Assembly: GCA_003094535.1 (NCBI GenBank)
Contig: NATV01000111.1
Location: 1 to 64,000, forward strand
Reading direction: 5' to 3'
Source: a gamma proteobacterium symbiont of Ctena orbiculata
Lineage (GTDB): Bacteria; Pseudomonadota; Gammaproteobacteria; Chromatiales; Chromatiaceae
DNA length: 64,000 nucleotides
In this document: one piece after another, positions 26,306 to 35,942 of the stretch
Numbering within the stretch: the stretch's first letter is position 1
Layout of the letters: each line of letters opens with the position of its first letter
Notes under the pieces: model-generated
Databases searched by the model: none
What the model was told of the DNA's origin: nothing
What the model saw: the letters and a program-made list of their open reading frames with translations, nothing else
Translations under genes and position numbers: made by a program

Positions 26306-26776
26306 CTACTTGTCCGCAATCAGTTTCTTGACTTTCGGAAACTTATCGGGCCTGGTTGGCCCGATGACTCCGTCCGCGCGGGCTTTCAGATAGGCGTAGA
26401 TGTCGGCAATGTACTTGATGACATCGACGTTCTGCGCGAACGAGGGCATGATCATGTTGTCTCTTCCCTCTCTTCCGGTAACGACTGCGTTGACGAAATC
26501 ACCATAGGACATCACCTTCAGCGATTCAAGCAGAGCCGGCGCGTAGGAGCTCCCCATGCCGGCCGGTCCATGACAGACGTGACAGTCGGCATGATAACGG
26601 CGAAAACCGTTATAGGTACCGAAGTCGACTTTGCCGTCCTGGAAATAGTAGGGCTGTTCGGGGGAAGGCACAAAATCTCTGTAATCGGCTTTGGATGCAG
26701 CTGAGTAGCCTGAGATTGAATAGGTAAGGGCGATACTGGCCAATATTATCGATTTACTGAATTTGGAATGCTGCAT
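26306..26776 (-). CDS. xoxG: Cytochrome cL-type electron acceptor of XoxF
   Basis: 156 residues: signal peptide (about 1-27) and one heme c site CHVCH (Cys65, Cys68, His69), with candidate axial Met in NMIMPSFAQN. The C-terminal KFPKVKKLIADK tail is usual for XoxG. It takes electrons from XoxF and passes them to the respiratory chain. ATG 26776 is chosen for GAGG 6 bases upstream; an upstream ATG and TTG are in frame. Confidence 0.92.
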   Translation of the reverse strand: MQHSKFSKSIILASIALTYSISGYSAASKADYRDFVPSPEQPYYFQDGKVDFGTYNGFRRYHADCHVCHGPAGMGSSYAPALLESLKVMSYGDFVNAVVTGREGRDNMIMPSFAQNVDVIKYIADIYAYLKARADGVIGPTRPDKFPKVKKLIADK

Positions 26777-26822
26777 GTCTAGCCTCATGGGAACCAATGG
26801 AAATGAGTGTCTGATTTAGGTT

Positions 26823-26855
26823 CGCCGCCACCCGCACAGGGTGCGAGTGGCGGCG
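26823..26855 (-). terminator. Hairpin between xoxF and xoxG
   Basis: CGCCGCCAC pairs with GTGGCGGCG, with an inner GCA/TGC extension, 16 bases after the xoxF stop. No T-run follows. Such hairpins stabilise the upstream mRNA or reduce read-through, which would give much more XoxF than XoxG and XoxJ. Confidence 0.6.
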
Positions 26856-26870
26856 TGTGGGATCAAGCAA

Positions 26871-28673
26871 TCAGTTAGGCAGCTCAAAAACGGTCAGCGT
26901 GCCGCCCAGCTGGGTGTAGTTGCTGAGCGATGCATAGGCACCTACCGCACCCAGTCCAGCCGACGGATCGGTCAGCCCTGCCGCCATGCCGATTCCGGCC
27001 CAGCCACCGAGTCCCGAAAGGACCGCGATATACTGCTTGCCGTTGTGCATGTAGGTATTGACGTTTCCGATGATGCCGGATGGGGTCTTGAACTTGTACA
27101 GCTCTTTGCCCGACTTGGCGTCTACCGCCTTCAGGTAACCCTCCAGGGTGCCGTAGAAGACCACGTCACCCGCGGTGGAGAGGGCGCCGCTCCATACAGA
27201 GAAAGGCTCGGGATTGGACCATACGATCTTGCCCTTGTCGGCATCCCAGGCGATGAAATTGCCCAGATGATCACTGCCAGGCGCCGGGTACATGGAGAGG
27301 GTTGCCCCCACATAGGGTTGACCCGCGGTATAGGAGACCTGGAAGGGCTCGTAATCCATGCAGACATGGTTGGTCGGTACATAGAAGAGCTTGGTACGTG
27401 GCGAGTAGGATGCGGGCTGCTGATCCTTGGAACCCAGGGCAGCGGGGCAGATACCGGTTGTGTTGAAGTCTTCGCCGTTATGCTGCGTCGAGTACTTGTC
27501 GACGACCTGTGGACGACCGGTCTTCATGTCGACATGGGTTGCCCAGTTGACCGCCGGGTCGTACTTCTCTGCGACCAGCAGTTCGCCGGTGGCCCGATCC
27601 ATTGTGTAACCGAAACCGTTACGGTCGAAGTGCACCAGGGCCTTGCGCATCTTACCCTTGATCTCTTTGTCGACCAGGATCATCTCGTTGATGCCGTCGT
27701 AGTCCCACTCGTCATGCGGGGTCATCTGGTAGACCCACTTGGCGATGCCGGTGTCGACGTCACGGGCGAAGATGGTCATCGACCAACGGTTGTCGCCGGG
27801 ACGCTGCACCGGGTTCCAGGTGCTGGGGTTACCGGAACCGTAGTACATCAGGTTGAGGTCGGGATCGTAGGAATACCAGCCCCAGGTGGCGCCGCCGCCG
27901 ATCTTCCACTGGTCACCCTTCCAGGTATTGATGCCGGAGTCCTTGCCCACCGGCTTGCCGAGATGGGTGGTCTTCTTGGGATCGAGCAGGGTATCGCTGT
28001 CCGGTCCCATGGAGTAGGCGCGCCATGCCAGTTTGCCATCATTGAGGTTGTAGGCGGTTATGGATCCGCGCACACCGAACTCACCACCGGAAATACCGAC
28101 AAAGACCTTGTCTTTTACCACCATGGGAGCTGCTGTGGAGGTCTCGCCCTTGGACGGATCACCATTTTTTACAGACCAGATCTTCTTACCGGTTTTTGCA
28201 TCCAGGGCCACCAGCGTGGTGTCCGCTTGTGAAAGAAGGATCTTACCGTCGCCATAGGCCACACCGCGGTTGACGGTGTCGCAACACATGACAGGAATTA
28301 CGCTGGTGTCCTGCCGCGGCTCGTACTTCCAAATGATTCTACCGTCATCATTCAGGTCAAGGGCAAAGACCTTGTTGGGAAACGGGCTGTGGATATACAT
28401 CGTGTCGCCGATTACCAGGGGGCCACCCTCGTGACCACGCAGAACGCCGGTTGAGAAGGTCCAGGCCACCTTCAGATCGTTGACATTCTTGGAATTTATC
28501 TGGTCAAGCTCGCTATAACGGGTGCTTGCATAGTTGCCGTTGGGCATCACCCAGTCATTGGCGTTCATCTGCATCTTCAAAAGTTCTGAATTTGCTGACA
28601 CAGCACCTGCTGCAGAAAGCATGGCAGAGGCAGTGAAGCATATCGCTAGAACTTTGCGCTTTGCTTTTACCAT
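26871..28673 (-). CDS. xoxF: Lanthanide-dependent PQQ methanol dehydrogenase XoxF
   Basis: 600 residues: signal peptide (ending AVSA), then an eight-bladed quinoprotein propeller. Features seen: vicinal disulfide Cys130-Cys131, metal ligands Glu198 and Asn282, catalytic Asp324, and Asp326 in WDYDG. The extra Asp two residues after the catalytic Asp is the mark of lanthanide-binding enzymes; calcium MxaF has Ala there. The C-terminus ([23 protein letters not shown]) resembles clade XoxF5. It oxidises methanol in the periplasm. No mxaI small subunit is present. A perfect sigma54 promoter lies about 210 bases upstream. Confidence 0.97.
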   Translation of the reverse strand: MVKAKRKVLAICFTASAMLSAAGAVSANSELLKMQMNANDWVMPNGNYASTRYSELDQINSKNVNDLKVAWTFSTGVLRGHEGGPLVIGDTMYIHSPFPNKVFALDLNDDGRIIWKYEPRQDTSVIPVMCCDTVNRGVAYGDGKILLSQADTTLVALDAKTGKKIWSVKNGDPSKGETSTAAPMVVKDKVFVGISGGEFGVRGSITAYNLNDGKLAWRAYSMGPDSDTLLDPKKTTHLGKPVGKDSGINTWKGDQWKIGGGATWGWYSYDPDLNLMYYGSGNPSTWNPVQRPGDNRWSMTIFARDVDTGIAKWVYQMTPHDEWDYDGINEMILVDKEIKGKMRKALVHFDRNGFGYTMDRATGELLVAEKYDPAVNWATHVDMKTGRPQVVDKYSTQHNGEDFNTTGICPAALGSKDQQPASYSPRTKLFYVPTNHVCMDYEPFQVSYTAGQPYVGATLSMYPAPGSDHLGNFIAWDADKGKIVWSNPEPFSVWSGALSTAGDVVFYGTLEGYLKAVDAKSGKELYKFKTPSGIIGNVNTYMHNGKQYIAVLSGLGGWAGIGMAAGLTDPSAGLGAVGAYASLSNYTQLGGTLTVFELPN

Positions 28674-28882
28674 AATTGTATCCTCGGGGTTTATTTGTTA
28701 ATGGGACTGCCTCAAACAGAAAAAATATCGACTCTGAAAAAACCGTTTGAATCGGTTGAAAGCGAATCGAATCACTCGATACAGCTCTTCCATTGCTATA
28801 AAAAAACTCCTCTCATTTGGTATGTTAAGTCGTTCTTGTCGCATGGTTACAGGCAGTCTTCTTAAGCGACAATGACAAGAGA

Positions 28883-28897
28883 GCAACTTGTGTGCCA
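28883..28897 (-). promoter_or_regulatory. Sigma54 promoter of xoxF
   Basis: The minus strand reads TGGCAC-ACAAG-TTGC followed by T, a complete consensus match. The predicted start near 28871 leaves an unusually long leader of about 200 bases. A palindrome GGGACAGTCCC (28953-28963) lies about 55 bases upstream of the -24 box. Confidence 0.85.
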
Positions 28898-29500
28898 AAC
28901 GAAAAGACCGTGTTGCACCTGCTGCTTCCATTACTGAGTGAAGGTCATGGAAAGGGACAGTCCCTGGCCGCTACAGACGCTGGCGGCCGGTGTGGTACTC
29001 ACTATGTTAGATTCCGCCAGGGTTAAAAATTCGCCATATCCAAGCCCACCCTTAGTTTTATTGCAGTTATACGGCCAACTTTTACTGCTTTTGCGGGCAA
29101 TCAATCTAACTTATTGTTTTAACGTGTATAGTAATGGATAAGCGTGGCGTTGGATTCCCGCTTCGCTAGCGCCTGTGGAATTCTGCCCATGCCTGACGTC
29201 ATTCATCAAATTACCAATAAGCACAATGAGTTAGTCAGCTCCTAAGGGATATTACTAAGGCCTGGATGGTGGCAGCGCAAGGTGATGGCGGTCGCAAGGT
29301 TCGCTGACGGTTGTTAACCGTGCCGCGGCGTTGGCGCAGATAGTTTCCCTCAGGGATAAGGATGTGATTCATTTTTTATAGTGTGGAATTATGTTGTGTG
29401 TCACCGCCGTGACACTTTATTTCAGGCGACCTGGTTGCAGTTTCTCCTGTGCATCGAAAAAAAGCCGGTCGTTGAGTGCTGATTATTCAGGCAAATCAAA
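28898..29500. other. Long intergenic region upstream of xoxF and pip
   Basis: No supported gene in about 600 bases. The left part should carry the activator sites for xoxF. At 29396-29417 the motif GTGTGTCACC-N4-TGACACTT (TGTC-N8-GACA core at 29399-29414) repeats the one at 19934. The pip promoter must lie to the right of this. Confidence 0.45.
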
Positions 29501-30466
29501 ATGAGAGCCCTCTATCCTCATGCCGAACCCTATGCAGTACACCGCATAGCGGTAGATGAACCCCATCAGATCTTCCTTGAAGAGTGCGGCAATCCCCGGG
29601 GCGTTCCCGTGGTGTTCCTCCATGGAGGTCCGGGATCGGGTTGTTCGCCGGACCATCGGCGCTATTTCGATCCCGAATTCTTCAGAATCATACTCGTCGA
29701 TCAGCGCGGATCGGGGCGATCACAACCGCTGGGGGAGACGGCTGCAAACACCACCCGGGATCTTGTGTACGACATGGAGTCGATCCGTCGCCATCTAGGG
29801 ATCGAACGCTGGATGCTGTTTGGTGGGTCCTGGGGCGCCACCTTGGCGCTTGTCTATGCCTTGACCCATCCAGACCATATCCTGGGAATGGTTCTTAGAG
29901 GGAGCTTTCTCGCGCGGGAGGAGGATCTGGAATGGTTTCTCGTCGGTCTCAGACGTCTCTTGCCGAGTGCCTGGGAACAGCTGACACGGGGAATAGCTGG
30001 ATGCAGGGAGTTGGGATCACTCATCGATTGGTATCATGCCGCGCTCCATGGTGAAGATCGGCAACGCTCGCTGGATGCCGCACGCCGCTGGAGCGAATGG
30101 GGCGGCCAGGTGGTCAACTGGCACAAGCCGGGAAGCGGAGAGAACGGCGGACGGGGGGATGAGTCGGAAGAACAGCTGGAGCAACTGCTGGCCAAAGTGA
30201 GGATCGAGACGCACTATGCACGCCATCGCTATTTCATCCGTGAAAACGAGATCCTGGATCGCCTCGACTTGTTGCCCGGGGTGCCCGTTTCAATCATCCA
30301 TGGCCGCTACGATCTCACTTGTATCATGGAGTCGGCCTGGCTGCTGCACCGAGCCATTCCCGGATCACGACTGGTCGAAGTGTCCGACGCCGGGCATCTC
30401 ATTGACGATCCCGCCATGATCTCGGCCCTGGTGGAGGAGACCGACCGCGTGCGCGATTTCCTGTAG
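29501..30466 (+). CDS. pip: Proline iminopeptidase
   Basis: 321 residues, an alpha/beta hydrolase of peptidase family S33. HGGPGSGCSPDHRRYFDP is the oxyanion region, GGSWGATLAL holds the nucleophile Ser110, and HGRYDLTC and DAGHL near the C-terminus hold the Asp and His. It removes N-terminal proline from peptides in the cytoplasm. It has no evident link to methanol oxidation and is flanked by a repeat element, so it is probably an unrelated insertion in the cluster. Confidence 0.94.
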   Translation: MRALYPHAEPYAVHRIAVDEPHQIFLEECGNPRGVPVVFLHGGPGSGCSPDHRRYFDPEFFRIILVDQRGSGRSQPLGETAANTTRDLVYDMESIRRHLGIERWMLFGGSWGATLALVYALTHPDHILGMVLRGSFLAREEDLEWFLVGLRRLLPSAWEQLTRGIAGCRELGSLIDWYHAALHGEDRQRSLDAARRWSEWGGQVVNWHKPGSGENGGRGDESEEQLEQLLAKVRIETHYARHRYFIRENEILDRLDLLPGVPVSIIHGRYDLTCIMESAWLLHRAIPGSRLVEVSDAGHLIDDPAMISALVEETDRVRDFL

Positions 30467-30471
30467 GAAAA

Positions 30472-30690
30472 AAGTCCGCAAATGAACGCAAATAAACGCA
30501 AATGTTTTCTTTGATGATTGATAAAGTGCAGTTAAATGTGATGATTGTTAACACTTAACTCAGCAACTTGAATACTTATCGGTTAACCTATCTCCCAAAC
30601 TAAAACTCCACTTATTTGCACCGCTCATGCAGGCCATCAGAGCCAATACGAGAAATATATTTGCGTTTATTTGCGTTCATTTGCGGACTT
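30472..30690. repeat. 219-bp element with perfect 32-bp terminal inverted repeats
   Basis: The left arm (30472-30503) and right arm (30659-30690) are exact reverse complements for 32 bases. Each arm is itself built of AACGCAAAT-like units. The 155-base interior is AT-rich and contains no gene. The element lies between pip and pqqE, both of which point towards it, so it may act as a bidirectional terminator or be a MITE-like miniature mobile element. Confidence 0.8.
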
Positions 30691-30720
30691 ATCAATCATT
30701 CTCAGTATGAATCGCTCTAA

Positions 30721-31878
30721 TCACTGACCGCTCGCTTTAGGCCATTTATCGGCTGTCAACCTTTTTGAGTTGCGCATGTTGCGAAATACCAGGGATGCGG
30801 TGCCGGGTTCGGTCAGAGGGTTCGTCTGCTCCACCAGCTCCACGATCTGCCGGTGATGGGGTGATTTGCTGCACACCGGATCCGCGTTGGCGGCATCGCC
30901 GGTCAGCAGATAGGCCTGGCAGCGGCAACCGCCGAAGTCCTTCTCTTTCTCGTCGCAGCTGCGGCAGGGCTCCTTCATCCAGCCATAGCCGCGGAATTTA
31001 TTGAAGTCGGGGGAGTCGTTCCAGATCCAGTCGATGCTGTGATCGCGCACATTGGGAAAACCGAGCCCGGGGAGTTCACCGGCGGCATGGCAGGGCAGGG
31101 CGGTGCCGTCCGGGGCGATGGTGAGGAACACGGAACCCCAGCCGCTCATGCACGCCTTGGGTCGCTCTTCATGGTAATCGGGCACCACATAAAAGATGCG
31201 CATCTTGCCCTTGAGTTTCTCCTGATAGCGGTGGGCCACCGCTTCCGCGGCCTCCACCTGGGCGCGGCTCGGTATCAGCTGATCCCGATTGTGCAGGGCC
31301 CAGCCGTAGTACTGGGTAGTGGCCAGTTCCACATAGTCGGCCTCCAGGGCGTGGGCCATCTCGAGGATCTGCTCCACTTGGTCTTCATTGTGGCGATGGA
31401 GGACGAAGCAGAGCACCATCGGGTAGTCGTATTTCTTCACCAGCCGCGCCATCTCCAACTTGTGCTGGAAGGAGTTGTTGCCGGCGATGAAGTTGTTGAG
31501 CTCTTCGCTGCTGGCCTGGAAGCTGACCTGGATATGGTCCAGCCCCGCCGCCTTGAAGGCCTTGATCCGGGCCTCGTCCATGCCGACGCCGGAGGTGAGC
31601 AGGTTGGTGTAGTAGCCCAACTCATGTGCCTCGGCAATGAGTATCTCCAGATCCTTGCGCACCAGCGCCTCGCCCCCGGAAAAACCGAGCTGCACCGCCC
31701 CCAGGGCGCGGGCCTCGCGGATGACCCTGATCCACTCCTCGGTGGAAAGCTCGTTTTTATAACGCGCGATATCGAGGGGATTGGAGCAGTAGGGGCACTG
31801 CAGGGGACACTTGTAGGTCAGCTCCGCCAGCAACCAGAGTGGCTTAGGCGTGCTTGTGTCGGATCCATTGGTTGTCAT
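30721..31878 (-). CDS. pqqE: PqqE, radical SAM enzyme of PQQ synthesis
   Basis: 385 residues. The N-terminal radical-SAM cluster motif is [11 protein letters not shown], followed by the SPASM C-terminal domain with Cys-rich segments ([23 protein letters not shown]). PqqE links Glu and Tyr of the PqqA peptide, the first step of PQQ synthesis. It overlaps pqqD by 35 bases, in keeping with their direct partnership. Confidence 0.96.
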   Translation of the reverse strand: MTTNGSDTSTPKPLWLLAELTYKCPLQCPYCSNPLDIARYKNELSTEEWIRVIREARALGAVQLGFSGGEALVRKDLEILIAEAHELGYYTNLLTSGVGMDEARIKAFKAAGLDHIQVSFQASSEELNNFIAGNNSFQHKLEMARLVKKYDYPMVLCFVLHRHNEDQVEQILEMAHALEADYVELATTQYYGWALHNRDQLIPSRAQVEAAEAVAHRYQEKLKGKMRIFYVVPDYHEERPKACMSGWGSVFLTIAPDGTALPCHAAGELPGLGFPNVRDHSIDWIWNDSPDFNKFRGYGWMKEPCRSCDEKEKDFGGCRCQAYLLTGDAANADPVCSKSPHHRQIVELVEQTNPLTEPGTASLVFRNMRNSKRLTADKWPKASGQ

Positions 31879-32128
31879 AGGCGGTATCCAGAAATTGATA
31901 GACGTCGGCCTCCAGCTCCACGTCGGGAAAGGCCGCTTTCAGATCGTCGATGATATGGGCAACGCTGGACGCTCCGTCGCAGCGCTTGAGAATCTCGCCG
32001 GCGGCGGGGTTGAGCTTGACCATGCCCTCGGGATAGAGGATCACATGGCACCCCTGCGCCTCCTCCCACTGCAAGCGGAAGGTGGGCGACATCTGTGGAA
32101 TATCTTCTGCGCTGAAATGACTGCCCAT
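31844..32128 (-). CDS. pqqD: PqqD, peptide chaperone
   Basis: 94 residues, a winged-helix RRE-type domain. [24 protein letters not shown] and [18 protein letters not shown] are the recognised PqqD segments. It binds PqqA and presents it to PqqE. It is a separate gene here, neither fused to pqqC nor to pqqE. Confidence 0.95.
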   Translation of the reverse strand: MGSHFSAEDIPQMSPTFRLQWEEAQGCHVILYPEGMVKLNPAAGEILKRCDGASSVAHIIDDLKAAFPDVELEADVYQFLDTAYDNQWIRHKHA

Positions 32129-32131
32129 GGT

Positions 32132-32887
32132 TCAGGCCGAGATATTGTGATACGGGGGTTTGTTCTCCACATAGGCCATCCACATGCAGTCGAGCATGGT
32201 CCAGAGGATGTCGAGCTTGAACTGCAGCACCTCCAGCATCTTCTCCTGCTGCTCGCGGGTCTTGTAGTAGTCCAGCGTTATAGTCAGGCCATGGACCACA
32301 TCCCGCCGCGCCTCGGTCAGGCGTTTACGGAAATAGTGATAACCCCGTTCGTCGATCCAGGGGTAGTACTCCGGCCAGTTGTCCAGCCGTTTCTGGTGAA
32401 TGGTGGGGGCGAAGAGTTCGGTCAGCGAGGAGCTTGCCGCTATCTCCCAGGGTTGCTGGCGGGCGAAATTGACATAGGCGTCGATGGCGAACTTCACCCC
32501 GGGCAAGAGATGCCTGTGACTCAAAAGGTCCTGCCGCGGCAGTCCGACGGCCTCGCCCAGCAGGAGCCAGGCCTCGATACCGCCTTCGTCACCCTGGGTG
32601 CCGTCGTGATCGATGATGCGCTGAATCCAGTGGCGGCGCGTATCGCGATCAGGACAGTTGGCCATAATCGCAGCATCCTTCACCGGGATCATCACCTGGT
32701 AGTAGAAACGGTTGGCAACCCAGCCCTGGATCGCCGCTTTGTCGAGCTTGCCGCTGTTCATCAGGATGTGAAACTCGTGATGAATGTGGTAGTACTTCTC
32801 CTTGTCGCGAAGCTTCTGCTCAAACTCCTCTCTGGACCAGGGTGTGTCAATTTGGATTGCGCTGCCCATGTTCGCTCCACTGTTCAT
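32132..32887 (-). CDS. pqqC: PqqC, pyrroloquinoline-quinone synthase
   Basis: 251 residues, full-length all-helical oxidase. [29 protein letters not shown] carries the conserved His and Tyr active-site residues, and [18 protein letters not shown] is typical. It catalyses the final cyclisation and eight-electron oxidation to PQQ. Its ATG overlaps the pqqB stop. Confidence 0.96.
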   Translation of the reverse strand: MNSGANMGSAIQIDTPWSREEFEQKLRDKEKYYHIHHEFHILMNSGKLDKAAIQGWVANRFYYQVMIPVKDAAIMANCPDRDTRRHWIQRIIDHDGTQGDEGGIEAWLLLGEAVGLPRQDLLSHRHLLPGVKFAIDAYVNFARQQPWEIAASSSLTELFAPTIHQKRLDNWPEYYPWIDERGYHYFRKRLTEARRDVVHGLTITLDYYKTREQQEKMLEVLQFKLDILWTMLDCMWMAYVENKPPYHNISA

Positions 32888-33798
32888 AGTTCGATCTCCA
32901 TGCCGTCGTACGAGACCTCGATGCCGGCCCTGTCAAGCGCCAGGCGTTCAGGGGAGTCCTCCAACAGGATGGGATTGGTGTTGTTGATGTGAATCAGTAT
33001 CTTCCTGGGCTTCGGCAAGCCGCTAAGGATCTCGATGATGCCCCCTTCGCCCGATTGGTCGAGATGCCCCATCTCCTTGCCGTGTTTATTGCTGATCCCG
33101 GCGGTGATCATCTCGTTGTCGGTCCAAAGGGTGCCGTCCACCAGCAGGCAGTCCGCATCTTCCATGAAGGGGATGACGTGGGGCTCCAGCTCGCCGAGTC
33201 CCGGCGCGTAGAAGAGATTCTTTCCACTCGCGAGGTTTTCCATCCGCAGACCGATATTATCGCCGGGAACCGTGTTGTGGCGATGGGGCGAGTAGGGGGG
33301 TGCCTCGCTCTTCAGCGGTACCGCGCTGAAAGCGACGCCTTCGATGCCCGGGATGGTGAAACACGCCTGATCGGTTCCGATCTCATGCCAGTTGACTCCC
33401 CGAAAATGGCTAAGGATGTTGAATACCGGAAAGCCGCTGGTCAAATCGTCATGCACGGCGCGGGTGCAGTAGACATCCCAAGGTTCAGTGTGTTCTCGTA
33501 ACATCAACAGGCCGGTAGTGTGATCGATCTGTGCATCCACCAGCACGATCGCCCTGATCGCCGTGTCGCGAATGCGCCTGCCCGGCTGCAGCACGGGAAA
33601 GGAGGCCAATTGTTGGCGTATGTCGGGTGAGGCATTGAACAACACCCAATCATCGCCATTGGCACTGAGTGTTATTGAGGATTGTGTCCGCGGCGTTGCG
33701 TTGCCGGCTCCCGTGCGCAGGCCCAGGCAGTTTGTGCAATTGCAGTTCCACTGGGGGAAGCCGCCACCCGCACCGGAACCGAGAATATGTATGAGCAT
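32884..33798 (-). CDS. pqqB: PqqB, MBL-fold PQQ biosynthesis protein
   Basis: 304 residues with the metallo-beta-lactamase fold. The N-terminus [20 protein letters not shown] with its Cys cluster is diagnostic. It hydroxylates the crosslinked Glu-Tyr intermediate. Like other PqqB it has [10 protein letters not shown] in place of the full HxHxDH motif. Confidence 0.95.
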   Translation of the reverse strand: MLIHILGSGAGGGFPQWNCNCTNCLGLRTGAGNATPRTQSSITLSANGDDWVLFNASPDIRQQLASFPVLQPGRRIRDTAIRAIVLVDAQIDHTTGLLMLREHTEPWDVYCTRAVHDDLTSGFPVFNILSHFRGVNWHEIGTDQACFTIPGIEGVAFSAVPLKSEAPPYSPHRHNTVPGDNIGLRMENLASGKNLFYAPGLGELEPHVIPFMEDADCLLVDGTLWTDNEMITAGISNKHGKEMGHLDQSGEGGIIEILSGLPKPRKILIHINNTNPILLEDSPERLALDRAGIEVSYDGMEIEL

Positions 33799-33818
33799 GA
33801 ATAGTTATTATTCTCTCT

Positions 33819-33842
33819 GGAACCACCTTGAAAGGTGGTTCC
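33819..33842 (-). terminator. Attenuator hairpin between pqqA and pqqB
   Basis: GGAACCACCTT pairs perfectly with AAGGTGGTTCC around a tiny loop, 12 bases after the pqqA stop, without a T-run. In other bacteria pqqA mRNA greatly exceeds the downstream genes, and this hairpin fits that pattern through partial termination or RNA stabilisation. Confidence 0.7.
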
Positions 33843-33854
33843 AGTGACTGCCCG

Positions 33855-33929
33855 CTAACGGTTGTTGATGTAGAGATTGATCTCAAAACCGTAACGCAGA
33901 TCTTCGTAGCTTGGTGTGGACCATTTCAT
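33855..33929 (-). CDS. pqqA: PqqA, PQQ precursor peptide
   Basis: A 24-codon gene. The peptide starts MKWSTPSYEDLRYGFE and ends with LYINNR. Glu16 and Tyr20, spaced E-x3-Y, are the residues that become PQQ. The gene is the first of pqqABCDE and is followed by a strong hairpin. No pqqF/pqqG protease gene is in this window, so the cleavage protease must be elsewhere. Confidence 0.95.
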   Translation of the reverse strand: MKWSTPSYEDLRYGFEINLYINNR

Positions 33930-34024
33930 GACTGTCGCTCCTGTTTTTTGCTATGGATTGCTGGTTTGGAAGAGCCTTGCCGACTGCCCTCGTTCAGTTC
34001 AGCCAACATCGAGACCGCTTCGTG

Positions 34025-34039
34025 GCAACCTATATGCCT
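34025..34039 (-). promoter_or_regulatory. Possible sigma54 promoter of pqqABCDE
   Basis: The minus strand reads AGGCAT-ATAGG-TTGC followed by C: correct GG-N10-GC spacing and a full TTGC. It would give a leader of about 84 bases to pqqA. Confidence 0.55.
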
Positions 34040-34062
34040 CCAGCCGATAAAGCGGTATCGAT

Positions 34063-34087
34063 ACAGGGTATTTACTCTGTACCCTGT
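34063..34087. promoter_or_regulatory. 8-bp-arm inverted repeat upstream of pqqA
   Basis: ACAGGGTA (34063-34070) and TACCCTGT (34080-34087) are perfect complements with a 9-base spacer, just upstream of the putative -24 box. A further TGTC-N10-GACA dyad lies at 34167-34184, about 130 bases upstream of the promoter. Either could be an activator site. Confidence 0.45.
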
Positions 34088-34236
34088 TTCGACACTAAGA
34101 ATGGCAGAGAAACATCGGGAATTTTTCCTGAAGCCGGGATTGGATCAGACAGAGTGTTGCAGCTGTTGTCCCGATCCGGTGACACTGCTATTGAAACAGC
34201 GGAATTTTAATGATTTTTTAAAGGGATGGCTGATGC

Positions 34237-35049
34237 TCAATCCCAGAACAGGATCTCCCCTTTGCCGTCACAGCTGAGATCGCCGAGCCAGCGTCGAGGC
34301 GGACGTGCGCGATCCATAATCCGGGAAAAATTCGTGTGACGTTGTATCTCCTCTCCGAGCAGCGTGAGGAAATTGAGATGCTGCAGGCCGTTGTCGTTGA
34401 AACTGGCCGGCATGGATGCCGGGACGCGCGTGGTGATCAGGGTTCCGCGGCGCATGGCGTATCCGGTCTGGCTGCCGGTCTGACCGTTCACGAACAGGGT
34501 TCCGGCGATCATGCGCGAGGCGCAATAGTCGCCGCAGTCGCCCTCGATCAGGATCATCCCGCGACGCATCAGATCCCCGGCGCGGTCACCGGCGTTGCCC
34601 TTGAGGAGGATGGTGCCGCCCCGCATACCCTGGCGCTCCCCGGTAATCGCGCCGCCGAGGAAGTCACCCGCATTGCCTTCGATGCGCAGCAGACCCCCGC
34701 GCATGGCGCAGCCCGCGGCGCTGCCCGCGTTTCCGTTCAACAGAAGGCTGCCGCCGCGCATGCCGCGTCCCAGATAGGCGCCCGCATCTCCCTCAATGCG
34801 GATGATGCCGCCATCCATGCCGGCGCCAATCCGGTCGAGTCGGTCGCTTTCCGACTGGATGATGATCTCCTCCCCGGCGACCCCGTCGATCTCGAACAAC
34901 TCACCGCACTCCAACTGCCTGTTGCCCAGCCAAATGGGTATGCGGGCGATCTCACTGCCCTGCCTGCCTGCCAGCCGCCGTGGCGTGAAGGGGCTCATGT
35001 CGATGCGCTGCGAAAGCGGTGATCTAAGGCGCATGCTGAGGGTGCTCAT
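34237..35049 (-). CDS. fhcC: Formyltransferase/hydrolase complex subunit C
   Basis: 270 residues of the FwdC/GltB C-terminal type: a right-handed beta-helix made of repeating G-x-x-x-x-x-G turns (MRGGSLLLNGNAGSAAGCAMRGGLL and similar). It is a structural subunit of the Fhc complex, which moves formyl from H4MPT to methylofuran and releases formate. ATG 35049 overlaps the fhcD stop (ATGA). It is the last gene of fhcBADC. Confidence 0.95.
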   Translation of the reverse strand: MSTLSMRLRSPLSQRIDMSPFTPRRLAGRQGSEIARIPIWLGNRQLECGELFEIDGVAGEEIIIQSESDRLDRIGAGMDGGIIRIEGDAGAYLGRGMRGGSLLLNGNAGSAAGCAMRGGLLRIEGNAGDFLGGAITGERQGMRGGTILLKGNAGDRAGDLMRRGMILIEGDCGDYCASRMIAGTLFVNGQTGSQTGYAMRRGTLITTRVPASMPASFNDNGLQHLNFLTLLGEEIQRHTNFSRIMDRARPPRRWLGDLSCDGKGEILFWD

Positions 35050-35942
35050 GCCATCACCTCCCACAGGTGGAACTGGAACTGTCCCAGCTTGCCGCCGTAG
35101 TTGCCGGCAGAGATGCGCCTGATGCCGCCCGCCGCGCCGAGTTCGCAGACCGCATTGATGCCGGTGCGGGTTGCCTGGCGTACATCGGCATCGCTCAAGC
35201 CGTTGATGACGATCTCCATCACCGCGCCGATGCCGCCATCCAGGTTGGATTGGACCAGACCCCTGAGGGTGGGGCAGTAAGCGTCGTTGGTGGAGGCCAT
35301 CAGGGCCTTGTATTTAGAACCGACCTTGGAGCCGGATCGCACGATGCCGCCGGGGAAGGGCATGATCACGTTGGGCAGCCTGCGCATCGCTTCGATTGCC
35401 CGCTCGCATGCGATCAATGCCTGTTCCTGGGTTTCGGCGAGGACCAAAAAGTTACCGCCGCCGACGGCAGGGACCCGGGGCACCGACTCCTCGCAGAGGA
35501 ATTCGCCATCCATAACAGGAATGCGCCAGTAGCGCCTGCCGCCGATCTGCTTGGAGATCTGGTAGCCGTCTCCGAAGAAGCGCAGATTCTTCCCCAGGGG
35601 GATCCGCTTCTCCCCCTCGATGCCGGCGAAGACAGCCGTGGTGGGGCAGGTCAGGACACACTGGCCGACCCGGGTCTCCAGCTGCCTGGCCAGGGCCTTG
35701 CCCGACATGCCGAATAGCAGCACACTCAAACCCGGGCGGCCGTCAGGGGTTTCATTGGGCGGGATCTCGGCCTCGATGCCCGCCTCAACGCCACAGCCGA
35801 TCACGGAGGTGGCAAAACCGGTCATGGTCTCGCCGGCGATGCGTGCCCAGCGGAAGTTGAGGGCGGTAATGACGACCCGGGTCGCGCTCATGCCGAAGGC
35901 CTCGGCGAAGGTCTCCTCGATCTCTGTGCCATTGATGATCAT
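35046..35942 (-). CDS. fhcD: Formylmethanofuran:H4MPT formyltransferase subunit
   Basis: 298 residues, homologous to archaeal Ftr across its length (MIINGTEIEETFAEAFGM at the N-terminus; FPGGIVRSGSKVGSKY and ATRTGINAVCELGAAGG towards the C-terminus). It transfers the formyl group from formyl-H4MPT to methylofuran. Starts and stops overlap with both neighbours, indicating translational coupling within the complex. Confidence 0.96.
   Translation of the reverse strand: MIINGTEIEETFAEAFGMSATRVVITALNFRWARIAGETMTGFATSVIGCGVEAGIEAEIPPNETPDGRPGLSVLLFGMSGKALARQLETRVGQCVLTCPTTAVFAGIEGEKRIPLGKNLRFFGDGYQISKQIGGRRYWRIPVMDGEFLCEESVPRVPAVGGGNFLVLAETQEQALIACERAIEAMRRLPNVIMPFPGGIVRSGSKVGSKYKALMASTNDAYCPTLRGLVQSNLDGGIGAVMEIVINGLSDADVRQATRTGINAVCELGAAGGIRRISAGNYGGKLGQFQFHLWEVMA

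Noticed and set aside
26841..28232. Long open frame opposite xoxF on the plus strand
   Set aside because: It is antisense to an unmistakable xoxF and has no recognisable domain; it reflects the codon bias of the real gene.
28698..28931. 77-codon minus-strand frame upstream of xoxF
   Set aside because: It spans the consensus -24/-12 promoter and looks like composition-driven noise.
31850..32992. 380-codon frame opposite pqqD/pqqC
   Set aside because: It runs antisense across several clear pqq genes and resembles no protein family.
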